Positions 34,297 to 43,443 are shown, counted from the stretch's first letter. The stretch: 64,000 nt of DNA from Paenibacillus sp. FSL R5-0912 (GCF_000758605.1 NZ_CP009282.1:1054001-1118000); one strand, 5' to 3'. Translations and numbers: made by a program. The notes: a model not told the origin generated them from the letters alone.

Positions 34297-34481
34297 AAGT
34301 GGATAAATGCCACTTAATTCCGGGTGAATCTCCCGATATGGCGGCGTAGTTGGAAAAACAACACTTAATCTCGCTTGAATTAGTGAATGACCCGGCTAGG
34401 GGCAGAATTAAGTGCCATTAATCCAACTAGAATCGGCAGTGAAGTCCGTATAGCATAAATAAGTGCCGAAAATCCAGTTAC
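34297..34481. repeat. four-site repeat module E with an unrelated core
   Basis: Four sites share the core GGATTAATGGCACTTAAT: 34297-34320 and 34347-34370 on the plus strand, 34405-34429 and 34457-34481 on the minus strand. Spacing is 50, 58 and 52, the same geometry as modules A-D although the sequence is different. The rest of the gap (34482-34754) shows no gene that I can support. Confidence 0.8.
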
Positions 34482-34754
34482 TGTTCCGGTGGTGGGATAT
34501 TTTGCGGAGTTTCGCTAGGGAAGGCGAGGCTACTGCAGCTAGTTAATTAAGCTAGAGCAAATGATGCTGATAAAGCTACAGCAGGTGAAACTGAGAGTAT
34601 GGTGCCAGCCAGTATTCAAAGAGGTTGATTGCTGATAGAGAAGCTCCTGCAGGTTGCGGGACGGATGCTCAGCGGCCAAGGGGCTGGCTGACGGTGCTTT
34701 GCTCAGGATTAGTTTGTTTCATGTCACACTAAGAAATCATAAGGTGTTTGAACG

Positions 34755-34795
34755 GAACGGGGAACAGGCTGACTGCCCCCGTTCTTTTCCCTTTT
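34755..34795 (+). terminator. leader terminator immediately before the DUF4430 lipoprotein gene
   Basis: GAACGGGG (34755-34762) pairs with CCCCGTTC (34777-34784), followed by TTTTCCCTTTT. The ribosome site GGAGGTG begins within 5 bases of the T-rich run, so no promoter fits between; the hairpin must lie in the transcript leader and act as an attenuator. I could not find a second cobalamin aptamer upstream. Confidence 0.7.
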
Positions 34796-34813
34796 GTGGA
34801 GGTGCTCGAGGAA

Positions 34814-35677
34814 ATGTTCAGTCTATTGAAATCAAGAAGGTCGAGGCTCTATCCGCTGCTCCTGCTCCTGCTTGTCCTGCTGCTCGCCGGCTGCTCCAAG
34901 GCGCAGCCGGATTCCGCAGGCGGCGGGCCTGTGCCGCCCGCCAGTTCCCAGGCCGCGCAGACGCCGCGGCCTGAGGGCACTGCCATACCCTCCGCCCCGG
35001 CGGACGGCATGGCAGCTTCCAGCTCCGGCGCAGCGCCAGCCGGAGCCGCCCCCGGCGTAACGGAGCAAGCTCCCGTTACGCAAGCCCCGGTGCCGGCTGC
35101 AACCGCGCCGGCGCCCGGCCACACCGGTGCCGCCGCGCCAGCCCCGGCGGCTACCGGCAGTGCCGCCGCGCAAGCCCCGGCGGCTACCGGCAGTGCCGCC
35201 GCACAATCCCCGGCGGCCACCGCCAAGCCAGCCGTGCCAGCCCCGGCGGCTACCGCCAAGCCAGCCGCGCCAGCCCCGGCGGCTACTGCCACGCCAGCCG
35301 CGCAAGCCCCGGCGGCTACCGCCACGCCGGTGAATACGGTGACTCTCTCCATTACTGGAGATGAGGAGCACGGCGTTATTCTGGCCCCGGCGGCTTATGA
35401 AATAGAGAAGAATGAGACTGCGCTGGAACTGCTGCGGCGGATTACCCGCCAGCACAAGATCCAGATGGAATATCAGGGCAGCAAAACCTTTGCCTATGTG
35501 GAGGGTATTGATAATCTGTACGAATATGATCACGGGGCAGAGAGCGGCTGGATGTATAAGGTGAACGGAGAATTTCCGTCCAAGGCTTCCGGCAGCTGGA
35601 TTATGAAGCCCGGAGATACGGTTGAGTGGCTGTATACGCTTGATCTTGGCAAGGATATCGGGGCAGCGGCGCCATGA
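34814..35677 (+). CDS. DUF4430 lipoprotein, probable cobalamin-binding partner of the ECF transporter
   Basis: A 287-residue lipoprotein: signal peptide with lipobox LLAGC (Cys at about 23), a ~150-residue Ala/Pro-rich linker containing six 11-residue repeats, and a C-terminal DUF4430 domain (~175-283; VTLSITGDEEHG, GIDNLYEYDHGAESGWMYKVNG, KPGDTVEWLYTLDLG). DUF4430 is related to the beta domain of transcobalamin. ATG at 34814 follows GGAGGTG. Its last 4 bases overlap the EcfT start, so it is made with the transporter and likely delivers ligand to it from the outer membrane face. It is subject to the leader terminator just upstream. Confidence 0.85.
   Translation: MFSLLKSRRSRLYPLLLLLLVLLLAGCSKAQPDSAGGGPVPPASSQAAQTPRPEGTAIPSAPADGMAASSSGAAPAGAAPGVTEQAPVTQAPVPAATAPAPGHTGAAAPAPAATGSAAAQAPAATGSAAAQSPAATAKPAVPAPAATAKPAAPAPAATATPAAQAPAATATPVNTVTLSITGDEEHGVILAPAAYEIEKNETALELLRRITRQHKIQMEYQGSKTFAYVEGIDNLYEYDHGAESGWMYKVNGEFPSKASGSWIMKPGDTVEWLYTLDLGKDIGAAAP
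35135..35332 (+). repeat. six 33-bp tandem repeats in the lipoprotein linker
   Basis: Six units of 33 bp encode variants of APAPAATGSAA and AQAPAATATPA. They form a rigid Pro/Ala stalk lifting the DUF4430 domain from the membrane; copy number may vary between strains. Confidence 0.9.
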
Positions 35678-36618
35678 ACAGCGGCTTCGGGTCCATGCAT
35701 CCTGCTGTAGCCCTGCTGTATTATGCCGGGCTGCTGCTGTTCGCCCTGCTGGGGCTTCATCCGTTGTTTCTGGTCACGGAAATAGCAGGTCTGCTGGCGT
35801 TGCTGCTGCTGCAGGGCCAGGGGAAGGCGCTGCTGCGCGGTCTGCCTTTTATGCTCCTGATGGCGGTATCGGTTGCAGTGCTGAATCCGCTGTTCTCGCA
35901 CAGGGGGGCGCATATCCTCTTCTACTGGCTGGACCAGCCGATTACGCTGGAGGCTGTGCTGTACGGACTTATAATGATGACCGTACTGCTGACAATCTTC
36001 ATCTGGTTCATGTCATACAATTACACGGTAACGACAGATAAATTCATGTACCTGTTCGCCGCAGCTGCGCCCAGAACGGCATTACTTACACTGATGGCGC
36101 TCCGGTTCGTCCCCTTATTCCAGCGGCGGCTGCGCCAGATTACCCTGATCCAGCGCCTGCGCGGGGTGGATGTCCGCACAGGAAGCCTGCGCAAGCGGAT
36201 GCAAGACGGCATGACGCTGCTGAAGGTGCTGCTCACCTGGTCGCTGGAGGAAGCGCTGCAGACCGGAGATTCCATGACGGCCCGCGGCTACGGGGTTGCC
36301 AAACGCAGCACGTACAGTATATACAAGCCGGATCGGCAGGATAAGCTGCTTCTGCTGGTACTGATAGTCAGTGGAATGATTGTACTGTTCTTGTGGCTGC
36401 AGGGCTACGGTACGCTGGAGATTTATCCCCGGATGAGGAGTATGGATTTGAGCTGGCAGGATGCCGTGATGTACGGCAGCTTCTGTTTGTTCGTCCTGCT
36501 CCCTGCAGGTCTTGAAGGAAAGGAGAAATGGTTATGGAGATCCTCAAAGCGGAACAAGTATCCTTCCGCTATCCTGAAGAAGACAGAGACTCGCTCCATG
36601 AGCTCTCGTTCACAATAG
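35674..36618 (+). CDS. ecfT: ECF transporter transmembrane component EcfT (CbiQ-like)
   Basis: A 314-residue membrane protein with about five to six hydrophobic segments. The two Arg-Gly coupling motifs of EcfT are visible: QRLRGVD (about 162-168) and TARGYG (about 204-209), which dock in the ATPase grooves. It links the ATPase pair to the S component. Start overlaps the lipoprotein stop (ATGA) and its 3' end overlaps the ATPase start by 85 bases, an unusually long overlap; the last ~28 residues, read in the ATPase's upstream region, are probably not structured. Confidence 0.9.
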   Translation: MNSGFGSMHPAVALLYYAGLLLFALLGLHPLFLVTEIAGLLALLLLQGQGKALLRGLPFMLLMAVSVAVLNPLFSHRGAHILFYWLDQPITLEAVLYGLIMMTVLLTIFIWFMSYNYTVTTDKFMYLFAAAAPRTALLTLMALRFVPLFQRRLRQITLIQRLRGVDVRTGSLRKRMQDGMTLLKVLLTWSLEEALQTGDSMTARGYGVAKRSTYSIYKPDRQDKLLLLVLIVSGMIVLFLWLQGYGTLEIYPRMRSMDLSWQDAVMYGSFCLFVLLPAGLEGKEKWLWRSSKRNKYPSAILKKTETRSMSSRSQ

Positions 36619-38426
36619 AAGAAGGCGAATTCGTAGTGCTCTGCGGTCCGTCAGGCGGCGGCAAAACGACACTGCTGCGCCATCTGAAACGCGAGCTTGC
36701 CCCGGTAGGCATGTTCAGCGGAAGCCTGACATTTAAAGGGCAGCCCCTGCCCGATCTTCCGGCAGCCGTTGCCGCAGGGGAGATCGGAATGGTCTTCCAG
36801 AACCCGGATGCGCAGATCGTGATGGATACCGTCTGGCATGAGCTGGCCTTCTCTATGGAGAATCTGGGGATACCGCCTGCAGTGATGCGTACCCGGCTGG
36901 CTGAGATCTGTGGATTATTCGGGCTGGAGCCGCTGCTCTACCAATCCGTGCATGAGCTGTCCGGCGGGCAAAAGCAGCTGCTCAATCTGGCCTCGGTGCT
37001 GCTGCTTCAGCCCAAGGTGCTGCTGCTGGATGAGCCGACCTCACAGCTTGACCCTGTAGCTGCCCGGGAATTCATTATGGCGCTGCAGCGGCTGAACGAG
37101 GAAATGTCAGTGACGGTAATCATCAGCGAACACCGGCTGGAGGAGGTGCTGCCGTTGGCCGACCGTGTGCTGATGCTGGAGGGCGGCAGGCTGGTGGCAG
37201 ATGCAGGTCCGCGTGCTTTCGCCCAGCTTGCCGGAGGTGCGGAATTCGCCTCGCGTCAGGCTTATCTGCCGGCAGCTTCGCGGCTATATCTGGCGCTGTC
37301 AACGGAAGCGGAGACAGCCGCGCCGGAGAATATCCCGCTGACTGTGCGCGAGGGCAAACGCTGGCTGTATTCTCTGACTGCTGGAGCGGGAGTGAATGCC
37401 GCTAATCCCAGCGTAAATACAGCGGCTATAGCTGCACCAGGAGTATCCGGTACAGTCGCCGGTGACATTGTGCCTGCTTATTCCGGCGCAGACCCCGCTG
37501 TACACTCTTCAGGACCATCTGTTAACGTCTCCCGCGAACGGTCTAAACTAGCTCCGGATACTGGCACTCCCTACAATTCAGCCGCTGCTCCCGTTACTTA
37601 TCCACCTGGAGCCTTCGGCCCGGGCGGGCCGGAGTCACCCGTGAACCTTCCTGCATCCTCCGCAGAAATTCTGCTCAGCTGCCGGGAGCTTACCTTCCGC
37701 TACGACAAGGAAGGCCGGGAGGTGCTGAGGAAGCTCTCACTAACGCTGAAGCGGGGAGAGCTTCTGGCGGTTATGGGCGGGAACGGTGCCGGGAAGTCGA
37801 CCCTGCTGCATGTACTGAGCGGCCTGATGAAGCCGCAGCGCGGCAAGGCCGAGCTGTCCAAGGGGAGTACAACCGGGCTTCTGGCCCAGAATCCGCTGCT
37901 CTATTTCAGCTATGATACTGTGGCCGAGGAACTGCAGCATATGGCGCAGTATGCCGGGGTATCCCTGGAAGAAGCCGGGCGGGAAATAGATGCCCTGCTG
38001 GAAGTCTTCCGGCTCCGCGAGGTACTGCAGAGCCATCCGCATGATCTCAGCGGCGGGCAGCAGCAGCAGACCGCGCTTGCTATGATGATGCTGCTGAAGC
38101 CGGATATCCTGCTGCTGGATGAGCCGACTAAAGGGCTTGACCCGGCAGCCAAAGACAGGCTGGCTGCTCTGCTCCAGCAACTGCGCGGGCAGGGGGCCAG
38201 TATTCTGATCGTAACGCATGATGTGGAGTTTGCCGCTAAATATGCTTCCCGCTGTGCGCTGCTGTTTGACGGCAGCATAACAGCGGAAGGGGCGCCGGCA
38301 GAGTTCTTCAGCAGTAATTACTTCTATACTACGACAGTCAACCGTATGGTCCGGGACTTACTGCCGCAGGCATTGACGATAGAGGATGTGATTCAAACAT
38401 GGTCCGGTTCCGCGCACCCCTGCTGA
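36534..38426 (+). CDS. ecfA: fused ECF ATPase EcfA-EcfA'
   Basis: A 630-residue protein with two complete ABC ATPase domains. N domain: Walker A GPSGGGKT (38-45), signature LSGGQKQ, Walker B VLLLDEPTSQLD. C domain: Walker A GGNGAGKS (415-422), signature LSGGQQQ, Walker B ILLLDEPTKGLD. They are joined by a ~95-residue Ala/Pro/Ser/Gly-rich linker (about 285-378), much longer than a simple domain junction. ATG at 36534 is chosen because AGGAG is then 8 nt away. It powers vitamin uptake with EcfT and the S component encoded on either side. Confidence 0.92.
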   Translation: MEILKAEQVSFRYPEEDRDSLHELSFTIEEGEFVVLCGPSGGGKTTLLRHLKRELAPVGMFSGSLTFKGQPLPDLPAAVAAGEIGMVFQNPDAQIVMDTVWHELAFSMENLGIPPAVMRTRLAEICGLFGLEPLLYQSVHELSGGQKQLLNLASVLLLQPKVLLLDEPTSQLDPVAAREFIMALQRLNEEMSVTVIISEHRLEEVLPLADRVLMLEGGRLVADAGPRAFAQLAGGAEFASRQAYLPAASRLYLALSTEAETAAPENIPLTVREGKRWLYSLTAGAGVNAANPSVNTAAIAAPGVSGTVAGDIVPAYSGADPAVHSSGPSVNVSRERSKLAPDTGTPYNSAAAPVTYPPGAFGPGGPESPVNLPASSAEILLSCRELTFRYDKEGREVLRKLSLTLKRGELLAVMGGNGAGKSTLLHVLSGLMKPQRGKAELSKGSTTGLLAQNPLLYFSYDTVAEELQHMAQYAGVSLEEAGREIDALLEVFRLREVLQSHPHDLSGGQQQQTALAMMMLLKPDILLLDEPTKGLDPAAKDRLAALLQQLRGQGASILIVTHDVEFAAKYASRCALLFDGSITAEGAPAEFFSSNYFYTTTVNRMVRDLLPQALTIEDVIQTWSGSAHPC

Positions 38427-39085
38427 TTGCTCTGGGATTATTTGTGGCTGGCCTTGCGCTAACAGCGGCGCTGAAAGACCATCATTATATACTGCTCAGC
38501 CTGGTGCTGCTGCTGGCGGCGCTGCTGCCGATGTTTCTCCGTCTGGAGCGCCGCCAGCTGGCATCCCGAGAACTGGTACTGCTGGCCGTATTATCTGCTA
38601 TTGCTGCGGTCAGCCGGATTCCTTTTGCCGCATTGCCAAGTGTCAAGCCCGTGTCTGCCGTTGTCATTCTGTCCGCTTATGTCTTCGGGGCAGAGGCAGG
38701 GTTCGTCATCGGTGCAGTGGCGGCGCTGGTCTCGAATATCTACTTCGGCCAGGGCCCCTGGACACCATGGCAGATGTTCGCCTGGGGGATGACCGGACTT
38801 ACGGCGGGCTGGCTGCGCAATACCTGGTGGATGAAGAACCGGACCGGGCTGCTGATCTTCGGTTTTATCTGGGGATTCCTGTTCGGCTGGATTATGAATC
38901 TCTGGGTTATTCTCAGTCTTCCGGATGCGTTCAGCTGGGGGCTTGTGGCAGCGACCTATGGAGCCAGCTTTTATTTTGACCTGGCCCATGCTATATCCAA
39001 TGTCTTCTTTCTGGCTATTCTGGCTGGAGGATGGACTAAAGTGCTGAAGAGATTTCGCAAGAAGTATGGACTGCTTCAAGAGTGA
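38399..39085 (+). CDS. ECF transporter substrate-binding S component (probably for cobalamin)
   Basis: A 228-residue membrane protein with about six to seven hydrophobic segments. Residues ~60-125 (RELVLLAVLSAIAAVSRIPF, SAYVFGAEAGFVIGAVAALVSN, GPWTPWQMFAWGMTGLTAG) are typical of ECF S components, including the GPWTPWQMF loop seen in the group assigned to cobalamin or precursors. It overlaps the ATPase by 28 bases and ends the operon. The specificity for B12 is inferred from the neighbouring riboswitch and DUF4430 proteins. No terminator is evident after it. Confidence 0.88.
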   Translation: MVRFRAPLLIALGLFVAGLALTAALKDHHYILLSLVLLLAALLPMFLRLERRQLASRELVLLAVLSAIAAVSRIPFAALPSVKPVSAVVILSAYVFGAEAGFVIGAVAALVSNIYFGQGPWTPWQMFAWGMTGLTAGWLRNTWWMKNRTGLLIFGFIWGFLFGWIMNLWVILSLPDAFSWGLVAATYGASFYFDLAHAISNVFFLAILAGGWTKVLKRFRKKYGLLQE

Positions 39086-39159
39086 AAAGATGTTTATAGG
39101 TCTTTGTTCATATAAAACGATAATATTTTTCATTTTTCGACATTTTTTTCAACGTATTA

Positions 39160-39189
39160 TCAACATTTTGGCCTAATTCTCCGATAAAT
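39160..39189 (+). promoter_or_regulatory. possible sigma-D (motility) promoter of the chemoreceptor gene
   Basis: TCAA at 39160-39163 and CCGATAAAT at 39181-39189 resemble the sigma-D elements TAAA and GCCGATAT with near-correct spacing, 40 bases before the ATG. Plausible because chemoreceptor genes often use this factor. Confidence 0.4.
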
Positions 39190-39228
39190 ACAGTACAGCA
39201 AGATATCGAGAAGGCGGGATTATAAGAA

Positions 39229-40938
39229 ATGAGACATCTGAAGATTAAGCATAAAATGACTTTGCTGATTGCAGTGATTGTAGTGTTACTTATAGGCATT
39301 GGGACGACAGGCATTATGACCACCAGCAGGATGGCGGACAGGTCCCGGGAGACCTACGAACAGAATTTGCTGCCGATTTATCTCATTACCGAGATCCGCG
39401 GGAATAACCGGGCAATCGAATCTTTTCTGCTGGAGGATCTCATTACCAGGGATGCTGCCAAGAGTCAGGAGCTTAAGGCGGCTATTGAAACGAATATCAC
39501 TACGAACAATGAACTTATAGAACAGCTCAAGACGGTTGAGTTCAGCAATGACAAAATCGCGGCTAATATCAACGAATATCTGCTTCTCCTGCCGGACTAC
39601 CGCTCCCAGCGTGATAATATCATCCATCTTGCCGATAATAGTCTGAATGATGAAGGTTATCAGGTTTTCTCGGGTGGAGCATTCAGTGAATCGCGCCGGA
39701 CGATGGTTAAACTGCTGGAGGATACTGCAGCTCTGTTTGTAGAGGATGCATCCGCGCATAATGAGGACACTGTAGCAAGTGCCAAGAGCTCCATCACTTT
39801 AAGCGGCATTCTGATTACCGTTGCCTGGGTTCTGAGTATTGTGATCAGCATCATGATTACCCGGTTGATTACGAAACCGCTTAAGGAACTGCAGCAGCTG
39901 ATGAAGCGCGCAGAGGATGGGGATTTGACTGCCGCCGCCTCCTATCAGTCGAAGGATGAAATCGGCCAGATTAACACTTCGTTTAATACAATGCTGGAAG
40001 GTCTCCAGAATATGATGCGAGGAGTTTCCGAGAGTGCCGAGATTCTGTCGGCTTCCTCAGAGGAGATGAGCGCCAGTGCAGAACAGACGGCGCATGCTTC
40101 CCAGATGATCGCCGAGACCTCAAGTGAAATCGCTGCCGGATTCGATGTGCAGGCCGAGAGCATCGCACGTACCGCCCGGTCTGTCCGGACGATGACGTAT
40201 GATATTACCGAGGCCCGGCACAGCGGCAATGAAATGAACGGTCTGATGGCACAGGCTGCCTCATCAACGGACCGGGGTGCCGAAGCGGTTGAACGGATTC
40301 TGATCCAAATGCGGGAGATTGACTCCAGTGTATCGGCAAGCCAGAGTATTGTCGGAAGTCTGGGCAGTCTGTCCGAAGAGATTAACACGATCATCACAAC
40401 CATTAATGACATTGCTACCCAGACTAATCTGCTGTCACTGAATGCCTCTATTGAAGCGGCCAGAGCGGGAGAACATGGGCGGGGCTTTGCTGTGGTAGCG
40501 GGTGAAATCCGCAAGCTTGCAGAAGCTACCGGAAGAAGCTCGCTGCAGATTACGGAGATTATTACCCATATCCGCAAGCAGACTGAAAGTGCAGTGGAAT
40601 CCATGGAGCTGGGCTCCGGGATTGTCTCCCATGGCGTAGCGCAGAGCGAAGTGGTCTCCGCCGCATTTACTGAGATACAGACCTCTATTCAAGCAGCCAG
40701 CGAGCAGATGGAATTGATTACGGAGGTTATCGGACATGTCGCCCAGGAATCGGAGGGCGTAACCCAGGCGATGGCCCAGGTGGATGAAATCTCGCGTAAA
40801 GGCGCCGGTGATGTTCAGGATACAAGCGCAGCGAGTGAGCAGCAGCTAACCGCTATGGGGGAGATGTCTTCCTCTGCCCAGTACCTCGCCACATTGGCCG
40901 AGGATCTGCAGAAGCATCTGGCCCGGTTCAAGCTATAG
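39229..40938 (+). CDS. methyl-accepting chemotaxis protein
   Basis: A 569-residue chemoreceptor: cytoplasmic KHK start, membrane helix ~11-30, a 4-helix-bundle sensor (~33-185), second membrane helix ~188-208, HAMP (~210-262), and a signalling coiled coil with the hairpin tip [20 protein letters not shown], where CheA and CheW bind. It senses a small ligand outside and controls the flagellar motor through CheA. Single-gene unit with a possible sigma-D promoter and a strong terminator. Ligand unknown. Confidence 0.95.
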   Translation: MRHLKIKHKMTLLIAVIVVLLIGIGTTGIMTTSRMADRSRETYEQNLLPIYLITEIRGNNRAIESFLLEDLITRDAAKSQELKAAIETNITTNNELIEQLKTVEFSNDKIAANINEYLLLLPDYRSQRDNIIHLADNSLNDEGYQVFSGGAFSESRRTMVKLLEDTAALFVEDASAHNEDTVASAKSSITLSGILITVAWVLSIVISIMITRLITKPLKELQQLMKRAEDGDLTAAASYQSKDEIGQINTSFNTMLEGLQNMMRGVSESAEILSASSEEMSASAEQTAHASQMIAETSSEIAAGFDVQAESIARTARSVRTMTYDITEARHSGNEMNGLMAQAASSTDRGAEAVERILIQMREIDSSVSASQSIVGSLGSLSEEINTIITTINDIATQTNLLSLNASIEAARAGEHGRGFAVVAGEIRKLAEATGRSSLQITEIITHIRKQTESAVESMELGSGIVSHGVAQSEVVSAAFTEIQTSIQAASEQMELITEVIGHVAQESEGVTQAMAQVDEISRKGAGDVQDTSAASEQQLTAMGEMSSSAQYLATLAEDLQKHLARFKL

Positions 40939-40948
40939 GAAGTACTGA

Positions 40949-41012
40949 AGCCTTGTTCGGCAAATGATAGCAGAGAGTTTCCTGTTATCTGCAGCTGAAC
41001 AAGGCTTTTTTT
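40949..41012 (+). terminator. rho-independent terminator
   Basis: AGCCTTGTTC/GAACAAGGCT, 10-bp perfect outer stem with an inner loop of 38 bases, followed by seven T. Confidence 0.88.
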
Positions 41013-41208
41013 GAATGATTAAGGTCATCCGGCCTTACAACAGCAAGCAGTTTCCTGCAACATACGGCTTACTGCTCGCGTCTTAAATGTTACTGGGAGA
41101 GTAGCTCCGGGGTATTGCTAAGGAAAAGGAAGGGCGCCTTGAGCGCGATTCCACAATTCCAGATTCATTCCGGGTTATAAACCCGAATTCAAGGAGGCGA
41201 TTCACAGG

Positions 41209-42354
41209 ATGAGAACCCCAATATTCAAGCTGGCAATAGTTCCGGCATTAATGATTACACTTATTGCCTGCAGTGCAGAGCAGGACGGAAATAACGCCGT
41301 TGTCCAAGAGCCGGGGAACAGCACGGCTGGCGCGGGTACACCAACCGATCCTGCCCCAACGGCTGAAACCGTCAAATCTGCCGAACCAACCCGGGAAGCA
41401 GCCGGGCCTGAATTGACGCCGGGAGAGATCGTGCAATATGAGAATATATCGATTTCAGACTGGTTGGACGAAGATACGGTTGTAGTGTCTAAGGAGAACG
41501 ACAAGTTTGGCACAATGAGTCTGGTGGAGCTGGCTGGGTCTTTGCCCAAAAGCCTGTATTTCTACCACCTGGATACAGAGGAATACGAATTGATCAAGGA
41601 ACAGGAAAATGTGTTTCTGGGTGACGCTGCCTTGTCGTCCGATAACAGGTATCTGCTATACAGCGAATTCTCCTTAGGTGATCCTTCCTACCATGTGATG
41701 GATCTAGGCTCCAAGAAAACATTCAGCATCACGGGCGATGATATTGCAGGAGCTAAGAGCGCCCGGTGGGCTGAAGATGATACCGTTATAGGAGCTGCAT
41801 ACAGCGGCGGTGCCTTTACAGCAAATACTTCCGGCAAGATCGCTGCTGTGGAGGGACTAGGCGGCGAAGGATTGATTGTTGTCCGGCAAATCCAAGATAA
41901 GATTTATTACACTACCAATAGCAATGAATCCTTGCAAACGCTGGATCTGAATACAAAGCAAAAGGCGGATCTGAAAATTGGCCGTATCGGCAACGTAATC
42001 CCTTCACCGGAAGGAGATCAATTGCTGATCCTGCAATATCAAGAATCTGGCCAAACGCTTCTCCTCACTGATACAGACGGGGGGAATCAGAAAATAATCG
42101 TGGAAGGCGCGGAGCTTGGCGGTATCTCCTGGTCGCCGGACCAGCGGATGATTGCCTACAGCATGTCAGCTGACGGGAACGGTACGGCCTCTGCTGCTCT
42201 CTATGTCTATGACCTGGAATCAGGTAAGCCTGCCAAGGTTGCAGACGATACAGGGAACCTGACGACCTCCTGGAGCCCTTCGGGCAAGCAACTGGCATAT
42301 ACCGAGTGGAGCGGGGATGAGAGCAGCAGCAGTGTGGTTCAGTTGAAGTATTAG
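41209..42354 (+). CDS. lipoprotein with TolB/WD40-like propeller
   Basis: A 381-residue lipoprotein: signal with lipobox LIAC (Cys at ~21), a ~45-residue Pro/Thr/Ala linker, then repeated strands ending in motifs such as SSDNRYLLYSE, SPEGDQLLIL, SPDQRMIAYSM and SPSGKQLAYTE, the signature of TolB/WD40-type propeller blades. It should sit on the outer membrane face. AGGAGG lies 11 nt before the ATG. Function unknown; such proteins often bind other surface proteins. A small palindrome CGGGTTATAAACCCG (41171-41185) lies in its leader. Confidence 0.8.
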   Translation: MRTPIFKLAIVPALMITLIACSAEQDGNNAVVQEPGNSTAGAGTPTDPAPTAETVKSAEPTREAAGPELTPGEIVQYENISISDWLDEDTVVVSKENDKFGTMSLVELAGSLPKSLYFYHLDTEEYELIKEQENVFLGDAALSSDNRYLLYSEFSLGDPSYHVMDLGSKKTFSITGDDIAGAKSARWAEDDTVIGAAYSGGAFTANTSGKIAAVEGLGGEGLIVVRQIQDKIYYTTNSNESLQTLDLNTKQKADLKIGRIGNVIPSPEGDQLLILQYQESGQTLLLTDTDGGNQKIIVEGAELGGISWSPDQRMIAYSMSADGNGTASAALYVYDLESGKPAKVADDTGNLTTSWSPSGKQLAYTEWSGDESSSSVVQLKY

Positions 42355-42465
42355 ATATTTTTAGCTTTCGGACTTGAAGGGACAATACAAGATGGAAGTG
42401 ACGGTGGGAAGTTCAAACCTTCACCGCAGTTACGACCACATCAATATTGATTCATGTACTGCACC

Positions 42466-42512
42466 AAAAAAGCGGCCCGTCCCGGAACATACCGGAGACG
42501 GACCGCTTTTAT
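42466..42512. terminator. bidirectional terminator between convergent genes
   Basis: AAAAGCGG/CCGCTTTT with an inner CCGTC/GACGG pair; T-run on both sides (TTTTATT to the right, TTTTTT on the minus strand). Serves the propeller lipoprotein and qoxABCD. Confidence 0.88.
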
Positions 42513-42551
42513 TATGCTGCGTGGAAGGGGCGTTCCCGCCCCTCATAAAGT

Positions 42552-42845
42552 TTAAGAGTACCAGCCCCACACGAAGATGAACAGGGTTCCGAAGATGGTA
42601 ACCAGACCCACGAACAGTGCATAGGCGATGTTGATGTACAGCTCTTTCTTGGAGTCTGCCGATTCCCCGATGTGCATGAATACAAATAGCTGCAGAGAGG
42701 CCTGGATAAGCGCTGTAATCAGCAGCACGGCCATATTGGCCCCGGAGGAGAGATCTCCGTAGATGACAATCAGCGCAGCGGCAGAAAGGACCAGAGAGGC
42801 CAGATAACCCATCACATGGCGAATTGGGAACAGTTGCTTCATCAT
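42552..42845 (-). CDS. qoxD: cytochrome aa3 quinol oxidase subunit IV
   Basis: A 97-residue protein with three membrane segments (about 12-30, 37-58 and 73-94) and the conserved LQLFVFMHIGES block of COX4/QoxD. It assists assembly of the oxidase. It starts 1 base after the qoxC stop; the ATG pair (MMKQLFP) sits within the qoxC tail region with AAAGGA upstream. Last gene of qoxABCD. Confidence 0.93.
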   Translation of the reverse strand: MMKQLFPIRHVMGYLASLVLSAAALIVIYGDLSSGANMAVLLITALIQASLQLFVFMHIGESADSKKELYINIAYALFVGLVTIFGTLFIFVWGWYS

Positions 42846-42846
42846 G

Positions 42847-43443
42847 TCACATCAGTCCTTTCAGGTAGACGAAGCTGAAGATAAAGATCCAGACAACGTC
42901 CAGGAAATGCCAGAACAAGGAGAAGATAAAAGCTTTGTTGGCGGTGGCTGGTGTGATGCCGTGGCGCCACAGCTGAATCATGATTCCCGCTCCCCACAGG
43001 AAGCCGAAGCTGACGTGGGCACCATGCGTTCCGAGCAGTACGAACAGACTGGAGAGGAAACCGCTGGTTTGCAGTGTCGCACCCTCATGCACGTAAGTGA
43101 AGAACTCATCGATTTCAATACCGATAAAGCCGAGGCCCATAAGCAGCGTAAGGGCCATGAAGACCATCATCGCTTTCTTATAACCATGCCGCATGGCATG
43201 GATAGCCAGGCCGATCGTGAAGGAACTCGATAGCAGCAGGAAGGTCTCGATCAGCACGGGGCCGATTTCGAACAGCTCGCTGCCGCTCGGGCCGCTGGCG
43301 AAACGGTTGACCATTACGAAATATACAGTAAACAATGTAGCGAAGAGAGGGATTTCAGCTCCGAGAAAGACCCAGAAGCCGAAGATCTTGTTACTGTTCT
43401 CTTCCGTTGAATATTCGAGCGGCTTGGATGCATCTATTTTCAT
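42847..43443 (-). CDS. qoxC: cytochrome aa3 quinol oxidase subunit III
   Basis: A 198-residue protein with five membrane segments, typical of the bacterial quinol-oxidase subunit III. The family block GFLWGAGIMIQLWRHG and EIDEFFTYVHEGA are present. Its ATG overlaps the qoxB stop by 4 bases. Structural subunit of the terminal oxidase. Confidence 0.94.
   Translation of the reverse strand: MKIDASKPLEYSTEENSNKIFGFWVFLGAEIPLFATLFTVYFVMVNRFASGPSGSELFEIGPVLIETFLLLSSSFTIGLAIHAMRHGYKKAMMVFMALTLLMGLGFIGIEIDEFFTYVHEGATLQTSGFLSSLFVLLGTHGAHVSFGFLWGAGIMIQLWRHGITPATANKAFIFSLFWHFLDVVWIFIFSFVYLKGLM

Noticed and set aside
23487..34481. CRISPR array
   Set aside because: The repeats are diverged, inverted as well as direct, only four per cluster, and there are no cas genes.
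34755..34795. Ordinary terminator of an upstream gene
   Set aside because: No gene is found in the 900 bases upstream and the hairpin abuts the next ribosome site, so a leader attenuator is more likely.
34814..35533. Long minus-strand Gly/Arg-rich and Ala/Gly-rich frames opposite the DUF4430 lipoprotein
   Set aside because: They are the antisense reading of the Ala/Pro 33-bp repeats.
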